DNA of 64,000 nt from the NCBI GenBank assembly GCA_016801885.1, contig CM028901.1:8799283-8863282 (forward strand), given 5' to 3'. Under the pieces are notes generated by a model. The model was given only the letters and a program-made list of their open reading frames with translations. It had not been told where the DNA came from and did not search any database. The stretch is from Toxotes chatareus (lineage: Eukaryota > Chordata > Actinopteri > Toxotidae). The position numbers and the translations under genes were made by a program. The stretch's first letter is position 1, and each line of letters starts with the position of its first letter. Below are positions 13,283 through 25,576 of this stretch, in pieces.

Positions 13283-14128
13283 GTGAGTAAGTGGCTCCGA
13301 GGCTGGAGGCTTCAGGGAGAGCAGCAGATGGATGATGATGTAGCGGGTACTGGCGCTCCCTGCCTCCCGCCGCCATCCGTCACGCGCTAATGATCGTGTC
13401 ACACCTTCTCCCCGGGCGGCCGGCCGCTTCTGCAGCGCTCAGCTCAAAAACTGGTAGCTCCACTCAAATCCCCTCTTCACGGCCGTCGGCTGAGAAGCCT
13501 GGAGACAGACTGTGCTGCAAGCCTCTCGATCACTAATTCCTCACTTTTTTCTTTCTCCATCGCCTTCCTTCACCCCTCTTCACCTTTAAAGTCCCCACAG
13601 ACTGTTTCCTCATCTCTCCTCATCCGCTGCTTCCCTTGCCTCCCATTCATCTTGTTTTCTCTGTAGTGAATCTGTCCCATGCCATTCTGTCCCTCTCTGT
13701 CTTCTTAAGCTGTGTTCCCATTCTACTCTGATTGCTGTAGATACACAGCTCAATACCAGCGTGCTCTCTTTTATTTTACACACATTTTTCTTTCATTGTA
13801 ATGACCAAAGGACATGTTTTGGGGTTTTCCCCTCCCCCCTCCCCCTTCTGTCTGAGGTCTGAGGTCAGCTACAGCTGACCTCTTGTCTGTTTGTCTGCTT
13901 GTCTGTTTGGTTAAAGGACACCTTAGCAAGAACCTGTCGACCTCACATTAGGGAGCCTCCCAAGTTATTATGTGCTTTTGAGTGTTTCTATGTCTCCGGA
14001 CTGTTTCCTCTTCCCTGGGCTGCAGTAGACCGCCATGCTAAGCCTGAGATATACGTTGTTCACAGCATCCTGCTCTAATGAACAGCAGAGCCACAACTAA
14101 TGAGAAGTTTCATTATGTATGAAGCTGC

Positions 14129-14345
14129 TTATTGTTTTCTCAATAGATTTTCTTGTGTATAAAATGCCAGCGAAGAGTGAAAAAATGCATCACGATTTAC
14201 CAGAGCCTAAGGTAACTTTTTCAGCTGAACAAAAAGCTGAAAATTTTAACATTTGAGAAACTGGAACCAGGAAATGTTAATTTTTTGCCTGAAAAATTAC
14301 TGAAAATGATTAATCAACTATCAAAATAATTTTAGATGACTTTTC
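14129..14345 (+). repeat. interspersed teleost repeat (same family as 24213-24489)
   Basis: Diverged copy of a widespread fish repeat, recognised by TTGTTTTCTCAATAGATTTT, TATAAAATGCCAGCGAAGAG, AAATTTTAACATTTGAGAAA and GATTAATCAACTATCAAAAT. It lies in the 5' intron region of arpp21. Confidence 0.5.
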
Positions 14346-15219
14346 TGTCCATCACATCTTTTCATTTCATAGTGAGCAATGTCCCTTCCTATAATCCCTG
14401 ATCTCAAACAGCTGTCACAGTGTGATTTAATTCCTTTATAAATGTAGTAATATTTACACCATCAAATTTTACAGCAACACATGCAAAGATTTCAGACGCC
14501 TCTCTTCCATAGTAAGAATATTTTTTCTGGGTGGAATCGCTGCTGTCGCATATTGTGTTTCGTTGTGGCGGTATAGGAAGTAAACACCACTTTGGTCGCC
14601 CATGGACTGACAGGGATCTTTTTTTAAAAACTGCTATTATCTCCAGTCGGGTGTTAAATAACCATGTTATGGGACTCAGCATCCTCAGAGCTCGTTATTC
14701 TGTCCCAGGTGTTACAGGAATAAGTGTCCCCTCGAGGTCTGTGTTACAGCGGAATGTGTCCCCACTGAACACAGTTGGCCCTTTGGAAAAGACGGCGGAA
14801 TGCCACTTCCTCTTGTGTGTGTGTCTTTCTCTTTGGTCTCGGCAATATTCTCACCACAGGGATCACAGACTCAGCTTGGCATTCTGGGAATATCAGTGCT
14901 GGCGGATCGGATGATGCTCCCCACAGCTGCTGTTTCTAAGAAAAGCTCGAGGACACATACAAACACACACACACACCAGACATGCGTTTACATAAGCTAC
15001 ACACATGTAAATACACAAGCAAATACCACATCCAAGCACAGGCCTGTATGTTACCGTCACAGATGCACAGGCACAGTTACAGTAATACACTTAAAGCAGT
15101 AATTAACAGTCAAGCCTGGACAGAGGTTAACACACACATACGCAGACACACACATAAGATCAGCTACTTGATGTCGTTTCCAGCAGCTATTCTTTTATGG
15201 TCTGGCAACTGTTTGATAT

Positions 15220-15253
<34 letters not shown>

Positions 15254-15319
15254 TAGTGTAGTGATGTTTCTGTTCTACAATGACCACTAACACTGTTTTT
15301 TTTCTCCTGTGTTTTTCAG

Positions 15320-15492
15320 TCTCTTCAGGCTATTTTCCATTGACCAGTAAAGAGCCAGCAAAGAGAGGAACAGTAGAGAAAGCGAGCACAGGCAGAGAGA
15401 GGATAATTGCATTTCTGGCTGCCCTGTGGGAACATGGGATATATGACCTCATCATTCACCTGTGAGGCTCTCCAGTAAACAAGTCCAGATAG
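15320..15492 (+). other. arpp21: candidate 5' UTR exon of arpp21
   Basis: A 173-nt segment lies between TTTTTCAG and a GTAGGAGC donor, directly before the first coding exon. It has a 47-codon open stretch ending in TGA inside the segment, so it cannot continue into the arpp21 frame. It is most simply an untranslated exon that may carry a small upstream frame. The donor is of medium quality. Confidence 0.35.
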
Positions 15493-15633
15493 GTAGGAGC
15501 AGCATACACACATACACAGACGCATGCAAATGCAGGCGAGGACATTTTCACACATAAAATATACAAATGCGGAAATTATTTCGGTAAACACACGAAGCAA
15601 ACAGACAGTTCATGCTTTGTGTTGTTTAGAAGG

Positions 15634-16339
15634 ATGACTGAAGCTGCTGCAGAAAGTGCTGATGTTCTCCTGAAAACCTGTGATGTGACGTCATCTGATG
15701 TCGTCAGCTGCTCCTCCCCATCGCCATGTCTGCCCCTCTGCAATCAGAGGGAGGATGAGGAGTGTCACCATGACAGCAAGAAGCTGGAGCAGCAGGTAAG
15801 TGACGCTAACATAGCTTCAGCTATGTGCCACATTAATAATATACCACTTTAAAATTATGCACCTTCCCCCCACCACCACTCCTCACGTGCTCACTTTATG
15901 ACAAATTGTGTTCTCGCTTGCAGAAACATTGTAACCAGGTGCAACCAAGGAAAAAAGTTAAGGTAAGCTAAAATTATTCCGCCTCTCATTATTCATTCTT
16001 ACTGAAATATCGATTGCATTACACTCTATGAATTCATAATATTGCTTGTGTGTGTGTATTTCAGGGTAAAAGAAAGTTAGTGCGCGGTACGGCTTTCTGC
16101 GAGGAATCCTCACCATTTGAAGAAACCGAGGTAACACACACACGCGCACAGACACATGCATTATCATCCACCTCTTCTTCTCATCATCGTCATCACACTC
16201 AAATTACTCTTTATTTTCCTCCCTCTCAGGCATCTCCAGACACAAACGTCTCATCGAGCTGCCATGACAACAAAGGAGCCTCCTGTAAGGAGGAAGATCA
16301 GGAGAGGAGCACAGATCCAAAGAAACATTCACTGTCCAA

Positions 16340-16389
<50 letters not shown>

Positions 16390-18135
16390 CTGATGTCTCA
16401 TACAAGAGAAAGCAAATAAAATGTAATAAAATGGGATTCTGTGTCGCTATTTAGATGTAGTTCTCCTGGGGTGTTTAATATTGCCGTGTGCTTTTTGTAC
16501 TTTTATTTTTATTGTCTCGTAATGCATCCCGCCTGCTCGTGTCGCTCTCAGAGTCCAGCGTGGAGTACACCGACTCCACCGGCATAGACCTGCACCAGTT
16601 TATCGTGGACACCCTCAACAGCAACCCCAGAGACCGCATGATGCTGCTTAAACTGGAGCAGGACATGATCGACTTCATCCCCAGCAATAGGTCTGCATGT
16701 TTGTGTGTGTGTGTGTGTGTGAAGGAGAGTACATAACCTTGGGTTGTCATTGTGGTATCTACCTGTTTAAATGTGCTGAAATTAAACTTGTATGCAGGCT
16801 AAATCCTAAAAAAAAGGTTAAAAAGATTGGAAGAAAGGTTTTATGCTAATTTAAAATATGTTTTCAGCTCATATATTATAATTCTGTCCATACAGCTCAG
16901 TTTGTGGACTCATCAATATATTGAGCCAGTTATGTTAGTGTGGGTGTGTTTGGACCACAGGGGATGAAACTGGCCTGAAGCCAAAAAATACAACCAGTCT
17001 CAATCTACATCCTCCGTCCCTCTCTGTCTCTTTCTCTCTTTCACCTTCCTCCCTCCCACTTTCTCTTGTCACTCCCTCGCTCCGTCGTTGTCTTCCTCTC
17101 TGCCTCCTTCCTTCTTTTCTCCCTTTCACTCACTTCTCCTTTTTTATCCCACCTCTCTCTTCCCACATCTTTCCCCCGTCTCTACCTCTCTCAGCCCCTT
17201 TAAGAAGTTCCCTCACATGTCGTCCTACCACCGTATGCTGGTCCATCGGGTGGCGGCCTACTTTGGCATGGAGCACAATGTAGACCAGACAGGCAAGGCT
17301 GTCATCATCAACCGGACCAGCAGCACACGCATGTAAGCATGCCTAATGTGATTGTGAGTGTACGCATGTAAATCATTGCCTTTTAGTGTGAGCAGGCTAC
17401 AATGGCTGTTATTTGTTTGTCTACCAAGACCGGAGCGACGTTTCTTGGATGAGGTGCAGAAGGACATGGCAGAAGACATCCACTGTTGGAAAATTATTTT
17501 GAAGAGAGACAGCAGCTCAGATGACCAGGTCTGTCTGTCCTCCTATATATATAGCTGCCTGTCTCTCTGGAATTTCCTCTATAATTGACATTGATCGTAT
17601 TCTATCAGCGATTTGACCTGTTCTCGTTTCTCTCTCTACAGACTCGGCTCCACCCCTTACGGGAGAAGCAAAGTAAGTCAATGGAGGAGAGAGAGGAGGA
17701 GTACCAAAGAGCACGAGACCGAATCTTTAACCAAGAGGTGAGACAGGGAGACAGAGGGAAGACAGACAGGCAGATATGACACAGAGACAGAGAGGAGACT
17801 CACTAATTTCTCTGCTGTTCTTTTACAGTCTCTCTGCACCCAGGAGATCGCCCATGCAGAAACCAGGTAACCTTGCCTGCAGTGTATTTTCTCCATGTGC
17901 CTTTTCAGCTTATTATATTTAGATGAGAACATTAATATATGTCTGTGTGTGTGTGTGTGCAGGGCTGTGGAGGAGTGCAATCCATATGCTGAGACCCAAA
18001 GGAGAAGGCAGCTCTTCAGGTAGAGCTCTGTCTGCACAGATATGTAGTCATTTATCATCTTAATCTGGTCAGCCTGGCTGGCACAGAGCTTTTCAGAGTC
18101 TGCAGAGGAAAAAGAAAGAGGACATAGATTTTTTT

Positions 18136-18168
<33 letters not shown>

Positions 18169-19700
18169 CAGGGCCTGCAATCCTGAATGAAAATAACTCA
18201 AAGAAAGTCTTTCTAGATCATTTACTTCAGTGAATGTGGCATAAAAGCTTCAGCGCTTCATTCTGTGTGGCATATTAGCAGGTGTGGAAGCCACTTCTGT
18301 CGCCCATTCACATAAACGGCATGGCTCTCATGCAGTAAAAAGGTTGTAGGATAATTCTGGATCTGCCTCACAGGGGGAGCCGTGACAGCTCGGGCTCCAG
18401 TTGGACAGGCAGCAGCAGGCAGAGCAGCACTGAGACTGACTGCCGCTATAGCAACGACCCCCGACCTTGGAGCAGCACCGACTCTGATTCCTCCTACCAG
18501 TGGACAAACCCTGCGCCGAAACCCCATCAGCCTGCCAGCCACAGCTGGGAAACACGAGGATCAGGTGCGTCTTTTCAAACCTTGCGTCAGAATAACATTT
18601 AGTGACTTTTTAACACGTCTTATGTCACACCTTCGATGTGTAAATTCAGTCAGCGAGGGTGAGACACTTCACTCCTCTACACCTGTACGCAAACTTATTC
18701 CCAGACATCATCACCACACCACACTTGGGGAAAATCACTGTTTATAAATTATCTGTTTTTAATTCAGTAGCATCTAATTAACAAAAAACAGTGGAAGTTC
18801 TTCTGGTGTGAAAATTTAACTAAATCCATGAATCTTCACACCATAGCTGTAAATTTTCACACAACACCTCCAGACTTCTTCGCATATTCAGGAGGAAAAA
18901 TACATCATCGCCGAAACTCCGCCGAAGGGCTACACGCAGTATGTTTTTAGCACAGATGGGTGGAGTGTGTAGCTCTTTATCAGATTGAGATGTTGAAATG
19001 TGAATTTGTTATGTGCCGTGATAATAAAGCTGCTTTCTCTCCTCTCTACCTCCTCTGCTCTCACTCTTGATTTTCTCGTCTTTACTCCTTATTCCACATT
19101 TCACTCTCTCTCTGTCTCAGGCTCCATCTCTCTGTTCAGACTGCCATCCACTTGTCCCCACCCCTCCTCTCCTTCTGTCATAGAAGAGACGGCTCAGAGC
19201 TCTGCCTACATCATGGAGAACGGGATCCCTCCGGGAAGCATATTAGTGAACCCACATACTGGTACATAACACACACACACACACACACACTAGTGAGATT
19301 GCAGTACACATACACATTTATCATACTCAACCCTTTGACCTCTCAGGGCAGCCTTTCCTGAACCCTGATGGAACCCCTGCTGTGTACAACCCTCCGGACA
19401 GTCAGCAGCCAATCAGGAGCCAGACTCAGCTCCAAGGCCCTCCCTGTCAGCAGCAACAGCAGCAGGTAGCACACACACAGCAGGAAGCGTTTGACATCCA
19501 AGATATGTTCACACTGCCACACATACATGTCACTGTTTGCGTCTTTATCTCTGTCTCCATATGTATGTCTCTCACAGGTGGTTCAGTACCCGTCCGTCTC
19601 TTACACAGCTCCACAGATGTTGCCTGTCACTCCCTCACAGCCATACACAACAGTATGTATCGCCGCACAGTGTGGCAGCTGCTTTACATATGTGTGTTTA

Positions 19701-19781
<81 letters not shown>

Positions 19782-20292
19782 TGTGAGTGAGTGAGTGAGT
19801 GAGTGAGTGAGTGTGTGCGTTTACCGTCACCCGTGTGCGTGTTGACCTTCTTTCCCTCGGCCGACAGACTGAAGACCTCTCCTCGCAGTTTGCTCAGATG
19901 ACAGTGAGCTGTCAGTCAGCGGGTGAAGCCCCGCCTCTCTACTCTCCCAGTCAGGGTTACATCTATGCAGCTCCTCCCCCTCCCCCACCCAACCCCCCTA
20001 GCTACTGCCAACCCTCACCTCAGGTAGGGAAACACACACAAATACACAATCATCTTGTGTCGGATGTGAAACATTAAATGTTGCCGTTTTAAGATTTTGT
20101 CACCAAAATATTTAAAGTAAGAATTTAAGGAAAATGCTCAGAGGAAAAATAAATAGTATCTTGATTATTATTTTCGTGTAGGTGCCTGTGTATTATTACG
20201 GCCAGTACCCTACCTCAGCTCAGCATGGATGCAGGCCTGTCTCACCCAGCCAGCACATCCACAGCCAAGTAGCACAACCAACAGGTACCTAC

Positions 20293-20328
<36 letters not shown>

Positions 20329-21607
20329 ATAGAGGGAGAGAGAAGGGCACAGACTGTGGCAGTAGAGGAGGGGGCCGTTACACTGTCAGAGATGTAGTCT
20401 GAGGGTCTCACAGTGAACCGGTCTCTTTTCCTGCTGCTTCTTTTCAACACAGGGATAAAGACCAAGACGACGCACACATTTCAACACTGTCGTGTGTTAG
20501 ACTTCACACTATATCACACACCGCTGCATCCTCAGTTCTTAATGAGCAAACGCATTTGAAACAGCTGCGAACGATCAGTCAGCACCTTCTAGTCACCAGA
20601 GTCCGTTAATGAAATAAAGTAAAATTAATGTCTAAAATTAAAAAAGACACAAAAAACAGCAAGACTGGAACAGAAATACAAATGGCTCCATCAACAGCTC
20701 TGCACGAATGATTTGAAAAAAAAAAACAAAAAACGTGAATATGTTTCTCAGGCAGGGTTTTTTGTTGTTTTGTCATGATATGCATCCAACCAAATCCACA
20801 AACACAGCTACTATTTTTAATTTTTTATATTAATCTTTAAAGTAAATAATAATAAAAACTGAAAACAGAAAAATACCCAAGTTCTTATGCAGCCACAAAT
20901 ACAATAGGTTAATGAAATGTACAGTATATGTATAAATGTTGTTTTCTGGATGAATTTTTATATTTATTTATAAACAAACAATTTGTAGAACATTTGCCTT
21001 CTCTTATTTCACAGTGGTTTGCTAATGCTCTGTGTAATTGTTCATTGTTCTTCACAACTCCTCCTTGCATGTTCTAAAATAACTATAGAGCTCTCTCGTG
21101 GCTTTTTTCTCACATCAGGCTTTTGCCAAACAAATTGCAGTGATGAAATATGTTGTTAATAATCTTTTATATACATATGTGTTTGCAGCAGGTTATGCCC
21201 CTACTGTGGGGGTGCAGCAGTCTTCCCACACCCAGGCTCAGGCTGTGCTGGGGACCTACTCATCAATGCCCTCTCATCAGTGTAGCATGGTTCAGGTAAA
21301 CTCAGAGCACCCAAAGGTCTTGTTCTGCGTCAAAGTCAAACATCTCGACCCCCCCCCCCCCCCCAAAAAAGCATTTGGCAGTTAATAAAGTGCTTGCGGA
21401 AGCAAATTCTTTGCTCCATCTTTCTCTCTTTTCTTTCTCCCTCTGCAGGGAGGTGTTTCATTGTCCTACCCCCAGAGTAAAGTTGTGACCGGGGTCGGTG
21501 GGGAGGCGGGTTACTGCTGCGTGGTGCCCCAACCCTCCCAACACAACAGCTGCCATCCTCCCAGCTGCACCAACCTCAGCGCTCCGCCCTGGAGCGTGCA
21601 GTACTGA
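15634..21607 (+). CDS. arpp21: ARPP21, R3H and SUZ domain RNA-binding phosphoprotein
   Basis: Seventeen coding exons with GT-AG borders join in frame into about 664 residues: 15634-15795, 15924-15962, 16065-16130, 16230-16341, 16552-16690, 17195-17332, 17429-17528, 17642-17737, 17829-17866, 17963-18019, 18374-18564, 19121-19261, 19347-19465, 19578-19652, 19868-20023, 20182-20284, 21192-21295, 21449-21607 (the last two pairs complete the tail). The R3H domain covers about residues 136-215, with the Arg-x3-His signature at R186/H190 (HRMLVH). The SUZ segment follows at about 235-290 (SKSMEEREEEYQRARDRIF). The remainder is a Pro/Gln-rich tail with GIPPGSILVNPHTGQPFLNP and VPVYYYGQYPTS. ARPP21 binds RNA and is abundant in neurons. 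The short C-terminus ending WSVQY resembles the ARPP21 ending rather than the longer R3HDM1/2 tails, and the miR-128 host intron and nearby dclk3 agree. The start is the first in-frame ATG, four bases after an acceptor. The N-terminus is the least certain part. Confidence 0.93.
16342..16388. repeat. (GT)n microsatellite at an arpp21 donor site
   Basis: The GT run begins exactly at the 5' splice site of the intron after arpp21 exon 16230-16341 (AAAG|GTGTGTGTG), so the donor is part of the repeat. Confidence 0.95.
19703..19816. repeat. compound (GT)n-(GAGT)n microsatellite
   Basis: About 78 bases of GT repeat followed by GAGT tetranucleotide repeats, in the intron between arpp21 exons 19578-19652 and 19868-20023. 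Confidence 0.97.
20352..20437 (+). ncRNA. mir128: mir-128 precursor hairpin
   Basis: The mature miR-128-3p sequence, TCACAGTGAACCGGTCTCTTT, is present without mismatch at 20408-20428. The matching 5p arm (GGGGGCCGTTACACTGTCAG..) is at 20370-20391, one base from the remembered vertebrate 5p sequence in its first half. The arms fold back through a loop of about 16 nt, and the lower stem is extended by GCAGTAG against CTGCTGC. The hairpin is in the intron between arpp21 exons 20182-20284 and 21192-21295, on the host strand. In mammals miR-128-2 lies in an ARPP21 intron, so host and position are conserved. miR-128 is a neuronal microRNA processed by Drosha and Dicer from the host transcript. Confidence 0.97.
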
Positions 21608-21939
21608 TGATGCCTCGGCGGACAGAGTGACGTTACTTCGGTTCCCGCGTGAACTCACCACACATACTTAACACAAATACCTTTTCTTCACTTCCCCTCT
21701 CGCCCCTCCCTTCTCACTTACACCAACCTTCTTTCTCGATGATGCCCACCGGGAGCACCGTTCACACACACACACACACAACATACACCCACTCACGTAC
21801 ATGAATGTACCACTGTACCAAAGCTTAATAGTATATATCAGAGCTGCTGTATTGAATGCATAATTTATATACACAAATGGAGTTTTATATTCATATTAAA
21901 TTATATATTGTGTTTTAAGGAAATGCACTGTGTGAAGAG

Positions 21940-21945
21940 AATAAA
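21940..21945 (+). terminator. arpp21: arpp21 polyadenylation signal
   Basis: A canonical AATAAA lies 333 bases after the TGATGA stop, followed by a GT-rich stretch. The 3' UTR is therefore short, about 350 nt, unless more distal sites are used. Confidence 0.7.
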
Positions 21946-23578
21946 GTGCTTGAGCTGGATTGATGAGGTCACATTTCTATATCATCCTGGCTCTTTATGC
22001 CTCTGATGTTGATGTTGATGCTAATGGGAGTGGATGCAGCCGTGATGAGATGCATACATCAGGAGAGAAATTGATTATATGAGGATATACTCTCTGTTCA
22101 TAACATGAAATAGAAACCGCCATGGTTTGTGCGCTGTGGGAAAGCACAGATACGGATTGTTAACCTACCACTGAGCTTATAAATGGGAGATGAATGGTTG
22201 ATCATTATGGGCGTTTAGTTTTTTAGGGTATCTTGGTTTTATTTGGAGACTTAAGACGTTCACACAAAGAGTCTGTGACAAGAAAATGATGTTCGGATTT
22301 TTACATTTCAATTCACTGTGACATCTGTTAAAAATTATATAAATAGCAAAAGAATATTTCCAGTTACCATACCCAACTGCGCTGCTGGAGGATGATCACA
22401 TTAGGACTTTAGCGCCCCCCCCTGTTCAAAGACTCTCAGTACATGGTCCTCTCATGTAAAGCAATACAGGTAATTGTTTTTCTATGTATAAAAGCAGCTA
22501 CAATTGTTTCCCTTATTATTTAATCTGCTCATTATATTTAGAATTAATTCATTAATCACTTAGTCCACAAAATGTTTGCTTTGTCCAAAAAAATTCTCCC
22601 AGATCCCCCACCTTGTCCGTTTATTATCACAGAAAGCAAAGAAAAGCAGATTTTTTTTTTTTTTTTTTTTTACAAATTTAAAAGTTATTTGACTAAGAAT
22701 TTCAGTCCGATTTCTATTTGTCCAGTAGGTCTTTTTCACAGACACACACACATTTTGACTTTTCATAGTAGAAAAAGCACAGCTGTTACTAATAACATTA
22801 ACAGATGCCTCAGTTCTACTGGAATTCAGTCATCATTCCTCTTTATTATTTACACCTGTGCTTTTTCTACTATCACAAATATAAATGTCTAAATCAAATA
22901 TACAGATCAACATCCACCTAAATACAACTCCAAACTACATGAGTCTTCACAAATGTACAGGAGCACTGAATCGAATAAAACGCTTTCCTTCTGAGTCATC
23001 TGGCAACCGACATTTTACACCACTGTGATAAAACTACTGTCACTTTCATGCGAGCATTAACTGATAAGCCAGTGTGTGTTATTGTTCTGATGCCGGGTAA
23101 TTCATTTTGTACTGAAACTGATTCATTTTCTCCCCAATCAAATTCAATGAAACATATCCATCATCCACGCAAGGCTTTAAAATTAAATTTAGGTTTCATA
23201 ACTGCGGTACTGAATGCATAATTTATACCGACCGGCGGTTTCACAAAGCTGGCTCTATTTTTGTCCTTTCTACATTCAGACACGCACAGACACACACACG
23301 AGAAGCAGTGCAGGTTCCATGATCTTTAATAAAAGGCACATGTACAGCCATAGTGAGATGAGTGAGTCCACTGGCATAGAGACGAAGCATTAAAACACAG
23401 AAATACAGGAAGTAGAGGTCAGGAGGAGAGAGATCTATCTGCTTTACAGTAGAATCTACGTAAGTAACATCTTCTCGTTCTTGTTCAAGTAAGTCTAACA
23501 CTAATATGTCACTGTGGTAAGGTAAACGCCCCCAACCCTCCCACCCCACCCCTGCCACACACAGATACACACCATCCA

Positions 23579-23728
23579 TCACCACCCAAAGTCTGATCTT
23601 CCAGGAAAGACCCTCTCCAGAGGGCTGTTAAGCTCCGAGCACACAAAGAAGTCCAGATCGCCCTGAGACTCTGCGCTCACACTTTGGGTTCTGTTCCCTT
23701 GCTGAGTAGTCCCTGTGGCCAGATTAGC
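23579..23728 (-). CDS. unassigned terminal coding exon (49 codons)
   Basis: On the minus strand a strong acceptor (CTCTTTTTTTCTCAAACAG) precedes a 49-codon open frame that ends in TGA. The peptide contains SQGDLDFFVCSELNSPLERV and ends SDFGW. Its composition is protein-like, and an ATTAAA variant poly(A) signal lies about 250 nt further on, on the same strand. I do not recognise the family. The phase (0) would fit splicing from the zftraf1 exon at 26391-26569, so it could be an alternative zftraf1 ending. It could also be the last exon of a separate minus-strand gene whose earlier exons I cannot define between 23.8 and 25.7 kb. Confidence 0.4.
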   Translation of the reverse strand, partial: ANLATGTTQQGNRTQSVSAESQGDLDFFVCSELNSPLERVFPGRSDFGW

Positions 23729-24212
23729 CTGTTTGAGAAAAAAAGAGTTACAGCTGGGTTCCTGTTGTCCTCAGCTTCCCATTAGCTTCATTATATTTCC
23801 ACAAATACCCAGAATCCAACCAGTATTCCCATACTGGAATACTACCTGGGCCCAGGTTTTCTGTATGTCACTGACTTTGTGGTAATTTTGATGAAACACA
23901 AATTTATTTAATTTATTTATTTAATTTAAAATGCAACAAAAAAAGTAGGGTTTTTAACACGCGATGTTTAACACAAGATTTTTAAAACTGATTATTCAAT
24001 CGTTCATAATGAAAGTGATAGTTCCAGTCATAACTAACTCATAACCTAGGAATTAAGAATGTCTGAGCAAAAAATTGAAATAAACACAAATTTATAGAAA
24101 AGAAAGAAAAATGCACCATGTGAGTAGAATATAAACGAAACAAATAAAGATGGTGGACCTAGATTTTGACACAGGGCGATAAGATTGCACTATTCTGACT
24201 ATTCTGCTAATG

Positions 24213-24489
24213 GATTAATAATTTCAGTTACTTTTGAAGCAAATATGCCAAACATTTGCTTGTTCCAGCGTTTCAAATATGAGGATTTGCTGCTCATCTT
24301 TGTCATTTATGATAGTAACTGAAATGTCATTTGGTTTTGGACTGTTGCTTGGACAAAACAAACAATTTAAGGATTTCACTTCAGGCTGTGCGAAGCAGTG
24401 AGGGTTTACAGTACTTTTTGACATTTTATTCACTAGAGATAATTCGAGAAAATAATTTGCAGATTCATCGATAAAACAGTTGCAGTCTG
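24213..24489 (-). repeat. interspersed teleost repeat (hAT-related MITE-like)
   Basis: Read on the minus strand it runs AGACTGCAACTGTTTTATCG, TTATTTTCTCGAATTATCTC, TGTTTTGTCCAAGCAACAGT, CAAAACCAAATGACATTTCA and ends CAAAAGTAACTGAAATTATT. This order matches a very common teleost repeat starting with GCTGCAACTAACGATTATTT. An open 89-codon frame across it is accidental. Confidence 0.6.
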
Positions 24490-25240
24490 ACACACAGTGA
24501 ACCTGGGGCCCCCTGAAGGTCTGTTGGTAATCCAGTCTTGCTGGTCCTGTCCTCTGAGGATTGTACTCTGGTTCACATCAGGACACGTTTACAGGGATCT
24601 CACAGTTATGATCCGTTTACACGCACACTCACACAGGCGGCCGTTCACACGCTAAAACCCAACTAAAAAGAAAAAAGTTCACAGATACTTAAATATTTAG
24701 GGTTAAGAAAAATAAAAACGATAGTAGTGTTGAAGGTTAAATATAACCACAGCTGGAGGAATAATTTGAAGAACTAAAATATGCATGCAGCCAGGCCATC
24801 TCTCCTCTAGTTGAAAGGTAAAAGAGGGTTAAAGTGGGGAAGCCGTCTTTTCGTCCATTCTGGCAAAGTCTGAGACGCAAATTGGGAAACGTTGGCCACA
24901 ACAGGGGGACATTGGTGACGGAACTGTGCAGAGGGAGAGGAAAAAGACACACACACACACACACACATCCTCGACATCCCTTCACATGTCCAAAGAACAG
25001 CTCAGTAGAGTCAGACACTCTATTTTCACATTATCACACGTGTGTGGGACATCTGAACATGCAGGCAGAGTGTGGGCCACACACGATCCGTCACTCAACT
25101 CTCTCTCTCACACACAAACACGCATGTGACAAACGCACCAAGCAAATCCTGCTTTGGTTGGTGTGTGTGTGTGCTACCTTTGGCTGTGGGTGTCAGGGGT
25201 GAAAGGTCAGACACAACCTGACCTCAGGGAGCCTCTTCAG

Positions 25241-25413
25241 GTACACACCAACCATCTCACAACCCCCACCTCCCCCGCTCACTGTCCCCAACAACCCCCC
25301 ACCTGTGCTGTCGCAGGTGTCACCCCACCCCTCCATCCCATATCAATGCCCACCCATCTCCATAGCAACTCACAGCTCCCCAAGCAAGGGGTCTCACTAT
25401 CTTGTAAAAGGAG
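25241..25413 (+). other. weak candidate proline-rich exon
   Basis: A 173-nt segment on the plus strand lies between GCCTCTTCAG and a near-perfect donor (GAG|GTAAGTG). One frame is open throughout and proline-rich (for example ISQPPPPPLTVPNNPPPVLS). There is no recognisable partner exon nearby and no known family. It sits downstream of arpp21, whose ending is already accounted for. Confidence 0.2.
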
Positions 25414-25540
25414 GTAAGTGTAATTAGTGATGTGTGTGTCTGTGAGTGTATGTATATATATGTGTGTATGTGTGTGGAGGCGTGTGTACCCTGCATGATT
25501 GTGTGTGTGTCTGTGAAAGTGGGTATATGCATGTATTTGT

Positions 25541-25576
<36 letters not shown>

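Noticed and set aside
18896..18970. Open segment after a CAG in the arpp21 intron (YIIAETPPKGYTQYVFS)
   Set aside because: The flanking arpp21 exons already join in phase, the frame ends in a stop, and I know no ARPP21 counterpart.
15634..21607. R3HDM1 or R3HDM2 as the identity of the R3H gene
   Set aside because: The C-terminus is short and ends WSVQY, like ARPP21, and dclk3 nearby matches the ARPP21 locus. R3HDM1 also hosts a miR-128 copy, so the microRNA alone would not decide.
24224..24493. 89-codon minus-strand open frame
   Set aside because: It coincides with a widespread interspersed repeat and is not a host gene.
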